Assembly (NCBI RefSeq): GCF_002104995.1
Contig: NW_024468249.1
Coordinates: 62,001-126,000, forward strand
Reading direction: 5' to 3'
Source of the DNA: Linderina pennispora
Lineage: Eukaryota > Kickxellomycota > Kickxellomycetes > Kickxellales > Kickxellaceae
DNA: 64,000 nucleotides
Below are positions 21,163 to 30,526 of this stretch, piece by piece. How positions within the stretch are numbered: the stretch's first letter is position 1; the number at the start of each line of letters is the position of its first letter. The notes under the pieces are model-generated. The model worked only from the letters and a program-made list of their open reading frames with translations. It was not told where the DNA came from and did not search any database. A program made the position numbers and the translations under genes.

Positions 21163-21512
21163 TAACCATTCCATGTCTGCAGCACCTTGCGCCAGATCCA
21201 CTGAGCGTGATTAGTCTCACTACCTCCCACTACACATTTTCTCATACATCGCACGGCACCAATATTACACGCTGTTTTATGTTTCAAGCTTAGTTAACGA
21301 GTTCTAGCTACTAGATAAGGCGGTTTTACTAAATAGACATTTATACCAGGGCTGTCTGTTGTGTTTGCAGATGGATGTGAAATTCCCTTTATGATCACAA
21401 CAGAACCCGACGTTTTATTCCAGCATCATATCTAGGTATTTCTTTCGGCTATCATGGGCAATTGCGAGCATATACAATAAAGTTCACTTTTACTGCCATT
21501 AAAATATAGTGT
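21163..21512. other. Intergenic between convergent genes
   Basis: AT-rich 3' flanks of the secreted repeat protein (plus) and the glucoamylase remnant (minus). No feature seen. Confidence 0.5.
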
Positions 21513-22496
21513 TTAAGCGCCGACAATAGCAAGTGCTGCAGCACGGTGGCGAGAGATGGCCGAGTGTGCCCGGTGCGACCAGATGAGCTACGGGGCACCC
21601 TGAGAGGCACCAGCTTTGCAGTTCCACTCCTCCCACATGTTGCCATCAGCAGCCATGTGGTGAGCAGCGCGGGCCATGTAGAGATCACCGGCAGAGTAGG
21701 CCCTGTTCAGGATCTCAGTGAATATAGCCGACTCCTTTGGGTGAGCGCTACCAACCGAGATCGAATTGGTGAAGGTGATACTCTACAGCGAGGTGAGCTG
21801 CGCCAGGTAGCTGTACACAGCCTGGGTGACGGTGACCTTGCCTGCACTATTCCACGTTTCAATCAAGCAGTAGCTGTACTCGGCAGCAGCCGAAGTAAAC
21901 AGTAACCACGGGTTACCTTGCTGGCCAGGGTTGTATCCGTTGTAGGTATCCTAAGGGTAACGGCGGAGAGCAACTCCAATGGGGACAGTGGTATCGGCGA
22001 TAGTGGCTGAGGTAGCAGCATTGATCGCGTATAGCGGCCGGAGCTTGGCGATAGTACCAACAAAAGTGGACAGCATCTGGTCAGATTCGACAGTATAAAA
22101 TCCATCATCGAGAGCAGTATGCAGCACAACCAGGAATGCCTGGGAGTCAATGTTGGCTGGCTTGTTAACACCGCCGCTATATTGAATAGTCGGCAGGATA
22201 ATGTTGCTGCTGCTGCTCCAGAAGCCGGTCATATTGCCAGTGATGTACGAAGCCTGCGTAAAGTACCAGCTGGCAGAACTAGAGGGTGAGATGTTGGCAA
22301 GAATCATGCTCTTGGCAATAGAAACCTGGCCGTTGGCCCAGATACTCACAGCAGCACGCACAGGTGATGAACGAGTCGAAGTGGGAGTTGGAGAGTTGGT
22401 AGAAGTGGAGGCTGAGGCAGACGAAGTCGTGTCAGTGCAACCTGAGACAAGAGCCGCAAGGGCAAAGATAGGAGTAAGCAACAGAGCGACCTTCAT
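21513..22496 (-). pseudogene. Decayed glucoamylase (GH15): internal deletion and three in-frame TAG
   Basis: The frame from ATG 22496 to TAA 21513 is exactly 328 codons with no frameshift, but holds TAG at 21951-21953, 21783-21785 and 21588-21590. A signal peptide (MKVALLLTPIFALAALVSG) and Ser/Thr-rich linker lead to the GH15 start-like text SIAKSMILANISPS. The next text is WYFTQASYITG..GFWSSSSN, which in glucoamylases lies about 200 residues further on; the segment with the catalytic acid is missing. Family landmarks then follow in order: LRPLYAIN, VGVALRRYP, DTYNGYNP, GNPWLL, AAAEYSY, and DGNMWEEWN with the catalytic-base Glu, then LIWSH. No starch-binding domain. Inactive as a glucosidase by any reading. 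Confidence 0.78.
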
Positions 22497-23936
22497 GCTT
22501 GGTTAAGGTTTGTAATATATTAGAAAGGTAAGGTGTATTAGCCTGTAGATAATGTTTAGAGCTGAAGTGCTGGCCAAGTTTCTGTGGTTTATAGCCAGAC
22601 AGAGGCATAGGGAGGGATATATGCCAATAGTAGGTAGAAGGGTTCTAGCAGGATGTCCTTGCTGAGATCTATTTATGGTTAGGTTGACTTTATGGAGTCT
22701 GGTAGGTATTTTGGCTGAAGGCATTATAGGCAGCTAGCACTTAGCCAGCCCTAGTTGGGTCCAATAGCCACCTTCAAATAAGAGTAAGTACTGTTATATT
22801 CAACTTATTTACCATAGTACAAAATCTATACTATAGAAGAAGTAGGCCTAGGAGTTGGCATATAGTGTATTCTGGCTAGTAAGTGTTATATAGGCAATAT
22901 AGGATAATTACTACTAGCCTGTTTTTATAGGTTCTGCAATATATATGCTGTATGTACTGCCACAATGAAGCTAGTATATCTAAGACTGAATAGACATAAT
23001 TAAGGGATCAGACTATAGAGTAGATCTGCTACTTATTTATAGAGGTCATTCAGGGTTACTTATCTATATAATAATTATTTATATATATTATAGCTAGTAG
23101 TACTTTCTATAAAATAAAAATTTCACCTAAACTACTATTACCATCTTAGAAAAGTTTCAGTAAATATGATTTCCTTAAGGCTGCTTAGCCATATCTATTA
23201 GGATGTTGACTTTTATTACCTAAAGAAAATTAACCCTAAATATACAAAGTTTTTTATTTCAAGTTAAAATCATATCTACTAATACTTTTCTAAGATGCTA
23301 ATAGCAGTTTGGGTGAAACAGCAAGAAAAATATTCTTACCTTAGTATTAATTTATAAGCATAGAAATATTCTGGATATACTAGTTAATACTAACTACTGA
23401 AAAATTAGTAGTAAAAAATAGTTCTAAAAATGATTATTCAAACAACTATCTAAATTGCAAATTAATAAAAAATTACAAGTCTAAGGATAACCCCCTAGAG
23501 GCAAAAGGGTATTAGAGGGATAAATATAAATACAGCATAGTTATTACAAATAGTAGATAAGTTAATATGAATAATATATTTTCTAACTTTGATTATCATA
23601 TAGTACACCTACTCCTTATCCACAGATCTGGGCTGTGGATACCTGCAAAAAGGGGATTACTAATAGAGCCAGTAGAAATATAAGAAATATAGGAATTAAT
23701 AGCCCTATGGTTGATAATTAAAAGCAATATCCCATATATTATATTAAACTTAAATATATATTACCTATTTTATCAAGGAATTTGATAACAAATACAAGAT
23801 CACCTCTTGCCAGCCAATAGGGTCATATATTTAAAGATCCATATACTTATATATGCTCCACTCCTCCTAGCATCACTCCTTAAAAAACAATGTTTGGATT
23901 TTCAGAAATTTTGAGCTTCATAATAGCAACTAAGAT
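22489..23936. other. AT-rich block of 1448 bp without any CpG
   Basis: I read every base between the CG at 22487 and the CG at 23937 and found none between, while flanking genes are CpG-rich. TpA is abundant: 10 TpA against 5 ApT in 22801-22860, and 14 against 8 in 22861-22920. No coding sequence is recognisable. It holds a foldback repeat (23121-23318). Its left end includes the promoter of the glucoamylase remnant. Pattern fits long-term cytosine methylation and deamination, or a RIP-like process. Confidence 0.9.
23121..23318. repeat. Foldback (inverted) repeat, 53-bp arms
   Basis: 23121-23173 matches the reverse complement of 23266-23318 at 46 of 53 positions, with a 92-bp loop. Five of the seven mismatches are transitions. 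Possibly a decayed MITE or foldback element. No flanking target duplication was recognised. Confidence 0.8.
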
Positions 23937-24105
23937 CGACTAACTGGCTGACCTGGTGGGAGCACTAGCCTTGGAAAGCTCACGAATATTTATACAAATG
24001 AGGGCTGGCTACACAAAGGACTACTGCCACCAACACATCCTCAGTCCATAAGTCATATAATTTCTAATCCCATTTATTTGAATTCAACTACTACCAGCAT
24101 ATTCA

Positions 24106-25296
24106 ATGTATAATTACCCACCAATAACTGAAGAGCAGCGGGCTGAGGTACACCAAAAACGACAGGCAGCTTTGCATGGATAACACATTATAACTACCTG
24201 CTGCTCAATGTGCTAATAGATAACTACAATGTAGGTAGCAGCGGTGCTTGGCTTTCACCTAGATTCAGTTGTATATGGTGATTGGGCAATAGTTATCATT
24301 GGTACCTGCGTGTACAGCGTGTCGCTATTGCTAGTCATATACTGATGGATAAACATTGTCTACCACCCGATTCGTGCCAAAAATATACGCCTCACCACAG
24401 TCACATACATATCCGGCCTCCTATGGTTTATTGGTGACTTGCCTACTAATGGCTACGTAAGCGTTGTTGGGCCATGGGCCTTATGTAAGCTGTGGGAAAT
24501 ATGGGGGCGTGCCTCATCTGCCTTTATATTTTCGTCATCGATAATGATGCGTGCATATGCCTTCGACGTGGTTTTCAATCGTGGAAAGCCCTATCGGGGT
24601 TGGGCTATATTCGGGCCAGTCTTACTAATCGCCACGGCTATTCTTGCATACGATATCGCTGGGCAGATAATCGAGGACCGTCTTACAGTGTCCTTACTCC
24701 ATTCTCTTCAAGTCTGCTATTATGCTGAGGCATTTCGTATTTCGAGTCTATCAATCGTATGGTTTTGGTGGCTCTTGGTTATATTCTTCACTGTCCGCAT
24801 CCGTAAAATCCATTCCTCATTCAACGAATTCCGGAACTATACATACATGATCACCATAGTTCTATCCTTTGTACTTGGGACTACGATTCTCCATATCGTG
24901 TTTCCCAAATACCCGCTAAACAGGGTTGTACGGATTATTACCACGGCAAGCGACATTATCATGTGTAACAGCAGCATCTGGATCATAGTCGCACACCCCA
25001 CATACAAATGCATGTTTGACCACGACCGATATCTGGATGAGTGGTACACAAAGCTCCGCCGTGACGGACTCCAGCGCGCATATGAAATGGATTCAGACCA
25101 AGCTGATGGCGCGAGTAGTGAGGAACACTCTTCAACTGAAAATCCTCCACAGAGCCCCGGCCAGCAGACCACCGACGAGCAGACTACCAACCAGCGAACC
25201 ACCGACGAGCAGACTACCAACCAGCGAACCACTGACCAGCAAACTACCAACCAGCAGACTGCCAGCACTGGACAAGCCGTGAAGGCAGCAGGGTAG
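24106..25296 (+). pseudogene. Seven-transmembrane receptor-like gene, 5' part broken
   Basis: From about 24280 the text has seven hydrophobic segments: WAIVIIGTCVYSVSLLLVIY, TYISGLLWFIGDL, FIFSSSIMMRAYAF, IFGPVLLIATAILAY, SIVWFWWLLVIFFTV, YMITIVLSFVLGTTIL and IIMCNSSIWIIVAH. A charged cytoplasmic tail with three TTDEQTTNQR-type repeats follows. Topology fits a GPCR-like protein; no ligand or subfamily can be assigned. The likely start (MYNYPPITEEQRAEVHQKRQAAL, ATG 24106) is separated from the membrane part by frame changes near 24180 and 24260, and an in-frame TGA interrupts the first membrane segment near 24352. The long frame from 24355 to 25296 is intact. Could be a pseudogene or an error-damaged gene. 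Confidence 0.6.
25168..25257 (+). repeat. 30-bp minisatellite in receptor tail
   Basis: Three 30-bp units (ACCACCGACGAGCAGACTAC...), the third diverged, coding a 10-residue TTDEQTTNQR repeat. Also present in the left arm. Confidence 0.85.
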
Positions 25297-25765
25297 CAAT
25301 ATGGATTGAGAATATACTATTTGGATTTTGAACACTACAAGGCAGTGCGCAAATACAGAACACCTGATTGAATTTAGGGTGAGCTGTGCAGTAGTAGTGA
25401 GGGCCGCTGGGTGCTCTGTCATGCATACTAGGACAGCCGCTGCTCCTATTGTGTGTATTGCTGCGCAGTGGCGTTCTACTCTGGCTGTCTCAAGCATGGA
25501 TTCAGGCAGCTGCTGAACATACTTGTGGTCTCAGATCAGTTAAATTATCTGGAAGCACCATTCTACAGCATGTGGGGTTGGCTGATTCTGACAAAGGAGC
25601 TGGCCGCAGTTGCAAGTGCAAAAGGTCGCGTCACCTTGAGGCTGCAACCAAAGGCATGAGGATCAGCCGGTTTGGGGGTAGGGGGTTTCTTGTGGTGATA
25701 AAGTCTGGCCGCTTTTAATAGCAACAATTGTGCTGCGGTCCTCGAGAGGGTGCTGCAAGGAACAG

Positions 25766-25772
25766 TATAAAA
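25766..25772 (+). promoter_or_regulatory. TATA box, right-arm dehydrogenase
   Basis: TATAAAA 67 bp upstream of the ATG at 25833. The 25297-25832 stretch otherwise holds the receptor's 3' flank and this promoter. Confidence 0.6.
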
Positions 25773-25832
25773 GCGCCTCTGTTCTTTACTGTCAGACTGT
25801 TAACCAACAAGGGAACCACCACTTTCTGCATC

Positions 25833-26663
25833 ATGGATATCGCTACACTCTTTGGCGTCAAGGGCAAGACAATTGTAATCACAGGCGGGTCGTCAGGAAT
25901 CGGGCTCTATATGGCTGAGGGACTGGTGGCCAACGGGGCCAACGTCTACATCACCAGCCGCCAGGAGAAGTACCTGAAGGACGAGTCGGAGCGGCTGACA
26001 GCAGAAGGTCCTGGAACCTGCAGCTACGTTGTGTGCGATCTAGTTGATTACGAGCAGGTGCAGGCGCTGGCAACCAAAATGGCCGAGCTTGCACCTGGCG
26101 GAATCGACGTCCTGGTGAACAACGCGGGGCGATACACGAATGGCGACATTGAGACGATGCCTGACCAGGGATTCGGTAACGACCTTCTGCTGAATCTGCA
26201 GCGGCCGTTCACGGTCACACAGGCGCTGCTGCCGCTGCTGAAGAAGACGGCCAGCGCAGAGAATCCAGCGCGGGTCATCAACGTGGCAAGCATCTCAGGC
26301 AACCATGTGCTGCTCGGCACCACGTACTCGTACAATGCGTCCAAGGCCGGGCTAATCCACCTGACAAGCGACATGGCGTACAAGCTGGCGGCAGACCACA
26401 TCAACGTCAACAGCATCTCGCCGGGCATGTTCCCGTCGCGCATGCTGCGCGAGCCACCAGCCGACGCAAACCCGCTGCCAAACAAGGTACAGGACTACTG
26501 GAAGAACAACACGCTGACGATCCAGGAGATGGTGCCGCTGGGCCGTACAGGCAGCGAGCAGGATATTGCAGGCGCGATCATTTACCTGGCGTCTCGGGCC
26601 AGCGCATACGTGTCGGGGATCAACCTGGTGGTGGATGGCGGGTACCTGAGCAAGCCAATTTAA
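25833..26663 (+). CDS. Short-chain dehydrogenase/reductase (classical SDR)
   Basis: Intact 276-residue NAD(P)-dependent oxidoreductase. The cofactor motif TGGSSGIG is at residues 17-24, NNAG at 96-99, the catalytic Ser in VASISG (153 or 155), YNASK with Tyr167 and Lys171, and the ISPGM motif follows. SR at the end of the second strand (TSRQEKY, 41-47) suggests NADP(H) preference. It resembles fungal 3-oxoacyl-ACP-reductase-like or rhamnolipid RhlG-like SDRs; the substrate is unknown. The frame could be extended upstream to 25728 without an ATG, but ATG 25833 directly before MDIATLFGVKGK is the natural start. A broken twin lies in the left arm. Confidence 0.92.
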   Translation: MDIATLFGVKGKTIVITGGSSGIGLYMAEGLVANGANVYITSRQEKYLKDESERLTAEGPGTCSYVVCDLVDYEQVQALATKMAELAPGGIDVLVNNAGRYTNGDIETMPDQGFGNDLLLNLQRPFTVTQALLPLLKKTASAENPARVINVASISGNHVLLGTTYSYNASKAGLIHLTSDMAYKLAADHINVNSISPGMFPSRMLREPPADANPLPNKVQDYWKNNTLTIQEMVPLGRTGSEQDIAGAIIYLASRASAYVSGINLVVDGGYLSKPI

Positions 26664-27009
26664 GGTGGTAATAAAACTGGGGCTGTCCCCTTCCTTCAAT
26701 TGAAATAGCGGCTGCTAATAATGTTCGTGCGTGTAGTTGTACATAGCACCGCAGCTGCGGCCCTCGACCATGGTGCATGCTATCAGCTGAGTGGACTTTC
26801 TCAAGCACATGTGCCTGAAGCTGGCAAGAGCTGGCACATGTTGCGCGTCATTGCCGCTTGTCTGCTACTGGCACACGCCATCATTCATGGAAACTGCGGC
26901 CGGCTGCTTTTCAGTTGAGATAGAGCGGCACGGAGGCGGCCACGCATCGGTGGCGCCTGAACAACTATGTTGAATACACATTTCAGAAGCGGCTAATCAG
27001 AGCTTGGAA

Positions 27010-27081
27010 AGCATCATAGCGCAGAGGAAGCGCGCAGGGCTCATAACCCTGAGGTCCCAAGATCGAAACTTGGTGATGCTA
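27010..27081 (+). tRNA. Initiator tRNA-Met (CAT), right arm
   Basis: 72 nt, identical to the left-arm gene: perfect seven-pair acceptor stem AGCATCA/TGATGCT, GGG/CCC pairs next to loop CTCATAA, T-loop ATCGAAA, A1-T72. No intron. Having the initiator rather than the elongator form follows from these positions. Confidence 0.95.
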
Positions 27082-27088
27082 AGCACTC

Positions 27089-27093
27089 TTTTT
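27089..27093 (+). terminator. Pol III T5 terminator
   Basis: TTTTT seven bases after the tRNA 3' end. A further T-rich stretch (27154-27180) could act as backup. Confidence 0.8.
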
Positions 27094-27396
27094 GCTCTGG
27101 CGCCGAGGCCTGCGGATCGAATCCTGGCCAGTGTTTTTGTCGTCGGTTTTCTCTTCCTTCTTTTTTTCTTTTTCTTTTTCTGTTTCGTTTAGCCTGGGCT
27201 GGAGCAGCCACTACAGGTGGGACCAGGCTGTTTATTCTTTCGCCTGGCTCCTTTTCAGCTGCGCGCATTGTTGCCAGGACGCAGTGGCGGCGCCATCTTT
27301 CTTTTTCTGTTTCGCAAGGACCAGTGGCGGATAATGCAATAGCAGTCTGCGTTTGTCTGGAAAATGGCCGCAACCTGTGCTCTACTACTACAGTTG

Positions 27397-27417
27397 CTGC
27401 TGCTGCTGCTGCTGCTG
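27397..27417 (+). repeat. CTG microsatellite, right arm
   Basis: Seven CTG units, counterpart of the nine-unit CAG tract at 10535. The adjoining 27417-27445 stretch has an extra TCACCGCTGCTG-type unit not in the left arm. Confidence 0.85.
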
Positions 27418-27721
27418 TCACCGCTGCTGTTGTCACCGCTGCTGTCGCTGTTGCTGCTCCTACCTGTGCGTGAATCCAGCCCAAGCCCAAGCACAATGCC
27501 ACAAAGGAAAATCGGACACTTATTATCAGGCAAGAAGGGGACCTGCTGTTTGCAATGCTGTTTTGTTGGAGCGACTGCTTTTGGCGTGCGGTGCTGGGAG
27601 TGCAGAAAGCAAACGCGGTCTCAATTGTGCATTCAGTGACGACATGCGGTCCAGATGACCCAGCGGGAATACGAGAGAGGCGTGAAAAATAAGCGCTCCA
27701 GGTTTAATATGCAGCCCAAGG

Positions 27722-28255
27722 GGCCTTTTGATACCTTTGTCATATGGATATGTACATGTGTGTACAAGTGGCAAAAATGCACATGTATGCTTCACATTTG
27801 AAATTTGCAATCAGCCTACTGGACTGCCTGCAACGCATATATTTTCACGCTTGGCACCTGCTTACGACTTTTTATGCGTCTATACCTGTGAAGTAGACAT
27901 ACTGAATCAACCACATATTGTTTAGCAACGCAGTATCTCTCTCATTGAAAATCGGATTTCAGGGAGGGATTGCAGGCATTATTTTGTCTACTACAAATAG
28001 TCCCTAAATTTCCAGTACACGTTTGTCTCTTTATCGATTTTGCTTCTAGATCTATGCCTCACAAGATATGCCTCCATGTCTCCTTTTGAGCCACCTACCT
28101 CTTACTACAGGAGAGCACTGTCCTGGAATTGGATAAATAGCTGAAGACTTCGACAGTCCAGCAGGTGCTTCAATATCACTTCGGTACAACTCCAATTCAA
28201 TTAATTTTCTCCATTCGCTGGACCGAACCCACATAGTTCAACCAACAAATCTATA
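27722..28255. other. Intergenic outside the right arm
   Basis: Unique AT-rich sequence from the arm edge to a small secreted-peptide gene. A GGATAAATAG sequence near 28131 may act as TATA element. Nothing else recognised. Confidence 0.45.
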
Positions 28256-28444
28256 ATGCGCTTCTTCCTCGTTGCTACCATCTTCGCTGCCGTTGTTGCC
28301 GCTGCCCCTGCTCCTGCTCCTGTTGAGCACGTCCCGTATGACGGCACTCTCGGCGGTGTTGTCAAGACGTTATCTGGCCTTACTGAGGCAGTAGGTGTGC
28401 TGGTCAACCAGCTGACTAACGACCTCGGCCAGGGGCCAAAATAA
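28256..28444 (+). CDS. Small secreted peptide, 62 residues
   Basis: Not a known family. MRFFLVATIFAAVVAAAPAPAP is a convincing signal peptide with an Ala-x-Ala cleavage region. The ~42-residue mature part (VEHVPYDGTLGGVVKTLSGL... ending LGQGPK) is Gly/Val/Leu-rich, amphipathic-looking and cysteine-free. It could be a small cell-wall, signalling or effector-like peptide. A continuous frame with a good signal sequence and a plausible promoter supports it; the size limits certainty. Confidence 0.6.
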   Translation: MRFFLVATIFAAVVAAAPAPAPVEHVPYDGTLGGVVKTLSGLTEAVGVLVNQLTNDLGQGPK

Positions 28445-28565
28445 ATAATCGCGTTCTCTGCTGCGTTCATTAGCTATAAAGCAAATAATCATTCTCAATA
28501 CAACCTTCAAAAGAACGCATGCTTATGAGCAATCGTATTATTAATTTATAAATGATACTAGGTGT

Positions 28566-30134
28566 TTAATGGTAGTGAGCACGGGCCGGGTGGTACGAGT
28601 CCACCTGCTCGTGGTAGCTGTTTCCGCTGAGGCTACGGCGGGTAAGCAAAGTGGTCTCCTCACGCGACCACGAGAAGCCAGGCTGCACAGTGGTCTCGTT
28701 GGCCAGACGCTTGGTGACAGAGTCCAGCTCAAGGCGCAGGAAGTCGCGCAGGAACTCGCCAACCTGGGTGTTCTCGTTGCTGCCACGCAGCTTCTCAGTG
28801 CCCTTGCCGTAGGCATACAGACCGACATCCACACCAGTATGGCCACCAGTAGTCCAGCCAAGACGGGCATACTTGGAGACAACATGACCGACGCTGTGCT
28901 TGCAGTCTGTCGAGCCACTGGCAACGCCATCGACGATGCTCTTGACATCCGAGTCGGTGACATTGGCAAGACCCAGGTACTGAGGAATCACGGTTGTGCG
29001 GACAAACTCGCTGCGCTTGTCAGCCGGAAGCTTAGTAATCTCGGGGCAGATTACCTCGGTAGACTTCTTCACTGGCTGCAGGAACTTGGGGAACCAAGAG
29101 TAGTCTGGGTTGATACCAACGGTCAACCCACCGGTCTCGTGGTCCGAAGTGGCCACCATGGAGGTGTCGGGGTGAGCATCAATGAACTTGCGCACGGCAG
29201 TGATGGTCTCCCAGTACTGGACGATATCACGGAGGTGAGCAGCCGGATCGTTGTCGTGGCCAGCCATGTCGATGCGCGCAGCCTCGATCATGATGAAGAA
29301 GCCCTTCTTGGAGTTCTCGGTGTTCTTGTGCAGGATGTTCAGAGCCTTGGTGGCCATCTCGGCAAGCGAAGGCTCCTTGGCCGCATCACGGTCGATCTCG
29401 TACGACATGTGGCCGGAAGTGAACAGGCCGAGCAGCGGGAGCTTGGCAGAGGTCTTCAGCGCATCGAACGAGGCGCGGTCGGAGAAGGTCGAGTACCCCT
29501 TGGTTTGGGCCAGCTTCCAGGCGTCGAGAGTATCGGTACGGCACGAACCCTTGGTGGTGTTAGGCTGGAAGAAGCACAGACCACCGCCGAGCAGCAGGTC
29601 AACCTTGTTTCCGAGAACGTTGTCTCCGATCTCGTGCTGAGCGATAAGACCCTCCATGTCGCGGTCAACGACATGAGCGGCAAACGAAGCCGGGGTAGCG
29701 TGGGTGATGCGTGCTGTAGAAACAAGACCGGTCTTGTAGCCCTGGAGCTTGGCAGCCTCCAGGACAGTGCCGCAAGGCTTTTCGTCGTCAGTGACGCCGA
29801 TAGCACCGTTATACGACTTCTTGCCGCAAGCAAAGACGGTTGCTCCAGCAGCAGAATCAGTAACCAGAGAGCTTGTAGATTTTGTGCGCGACGTACCAAC
29901 AAGGATCTCATCGAGGCTGGACAGCCACTCGTATGGCCTGCGGTCGATCTGCTGCACATAGCCGCGAGCCATGGCCTCAGAGGCAATACCGAAGCCGTCG
30001 GAGACGATCATGATGAGGTTCTTGTTAGCAGGACCCTTGTCATTGCAGGCCTTGTTGCTCGAGTAGTCGCTGGCGGGCATGGCAGACACGGCAGCGATGG
30101 CCAGGGAGAAGGCAGAGAGGATTGAGATCTTCAT
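28566..30134 (-). CDS. Secreted alkaline phosphatase, copy A
   Basis: Intact, 522 residues; PhoA/Pho8-type phosphomonoesterase. Landmarks are SDGFG (Asp46, metal), TDSAAGAT with the nucleophile Ser94, THATPAS (His145), EAARIDMAGHDND (Glu284, Asp289, His293, metals), SDHETGG (Asp331, His332) and GGHTGVDVG (His432). All catalytic positions are present. Unlike vacuolar yeast Pho8, which has a membrane anchor, the N-terminus (MKISILSAFSLAIAAVSAMP) is a cleavable signal peptide, so the enzyme is probably extracellular and scavenges phosphate. The start is ATG 30134; an upstream in-frame extension to 30164 has no ATG at its first codon. TATA at 30277, CACGTG at 30521. Tandem with copy B. Confidence 0.95.
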   Translation of the reverse strand: MKISILSAFSLAIAAVSAMPASDYSSNKACNDKGPANKNLIMIVSDGFGIASEAMARGYVQQIDRRPYEWLSSLDEILVGTSRTKSTSSLVTDSAAGATVFACGKKSYNGAIGVTDDEKPCGTVLEAAKLQGYKTGLVSTARITHATPASFAAHVVDRDMEGLIAQHEIGDNVLGNKVDLLLGGGLCFFQPNTTKGSCRTDTLDAWKLAQTKGYSTFSDRASFDALKTSAKLPLLGLFTSGHMSYEIDRDAAKEPSLAEMATKALNILHKNTENSKKGFFIMIEAARIDMAGHDNDPAAHLRDIVQYWETITAVRKFIDAHPDTSMVATSDHETGGLTVGINPDYSWFPKFLQPVKKSTEVICPEITKLPADKRSEFVRTTVIPQYLGLANVTDSDVKSIVDGVASGSTDCKHSVGHVVSKYARLGWTTGGHTGVDVGLYAYGKGTEKLRGSNENTQVGEFLRDFLRLELDSVTKRLANETTVQPGFSWSREETTLLTRRSLSGNSYHEQVDSYHPARAHYH

Positions 30135-30276
30135 GATGAGTAGTGAAATAGCTGGATCACGCAATTAAAAATATTATAGTAGATAGTTAGTGTAGTGAAT
30201 AGATAGTTAAAGGCAGGCGCTTCAGGATTGAGAATACTCGGCTTGGAAAACGAAGGGAGGGCGCTCTGACCGCGGG

Positions 30277-30284
30277 TATTTATA
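30277..30284 (-). promoter_or_regulatory. TATA box, alkaline phosphatase A
   Basis: TATAAATA on the minus strand, 143 bp before the ATG at 30134. Copy B has the same octamer 99 bp before its ATG. Confidence 0.6.
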
Positions 30285-30520
30285 TCCGATTCACCGGCAA
30301 CGAGGCACGGTCCTGGGGGAAGGGGTTTCCTGCCAATTGCTATGGCACCGCCGGGTCAGCACGGACACTGCTGCTCATCCACCCTCCCTATCTGCCCTTT
30401 CTTCTTACGCCGCACCCAACCGCAGATGCTTGCATACAGCAGAAATCATCCAGCGCATGTGCATCTGGTCGTCGGGCGTACGAAAAATCCTAGCTGACAG
30501 CAAGCTCAGCTATTGTTTCC

Positions 30521-30526
30521 CACGTG
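30521..30526. promoter_or_regulatory. CACGTG box, phosphatase A promoter
   Basis: E-box in TTTCCCACGTGCAAT, 387 bp upstream of the ATG. CACGTG is the core of the yeast Pho4 phosphate-starvation site; the TTTCCCAC flank is shared with the site upstream of copy B. Function here is inferred. Confidence 0.45.

Larger units (their letters stand above)
24997..27721 (+). repeat. Right arm of 2.7 kb inverted duplication
   Basis: 2725 bp, mirror copy of 10242-12986, 12.0 kb apart. It starts inside the receptor-like gene at CCCACA (24997-25002) and ends at CCAAGG (27716-27721). Because the receptor gene continues beyond this arm but is cut in the other, this arm is probably the original locus. Confidence 0.93.

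Noticed and set aside
21513-22496. Amber (TAG) recoding as sense in this organism
   Set aside because: ISD11, the IPPc-like gene and THG1 all end with TAG at the expected protein length, so TAG is a working stop.
27110-27145. GGATCGAATCC text after the right-arm tRNA, resembling a B box of a second tRNA
   Set aside because: Flanking bases do not pair into a T stem and no D arm, anticodon arm or acceptor stem can be drawn.
10242-27721. Inverted duplication as a DNA transposon or retroelement with long terminal repeats
   Set aside because: No transposase, reverse transcriptase or integrase in the interval, no target-site duplication, and the arms carry ordinary genes.
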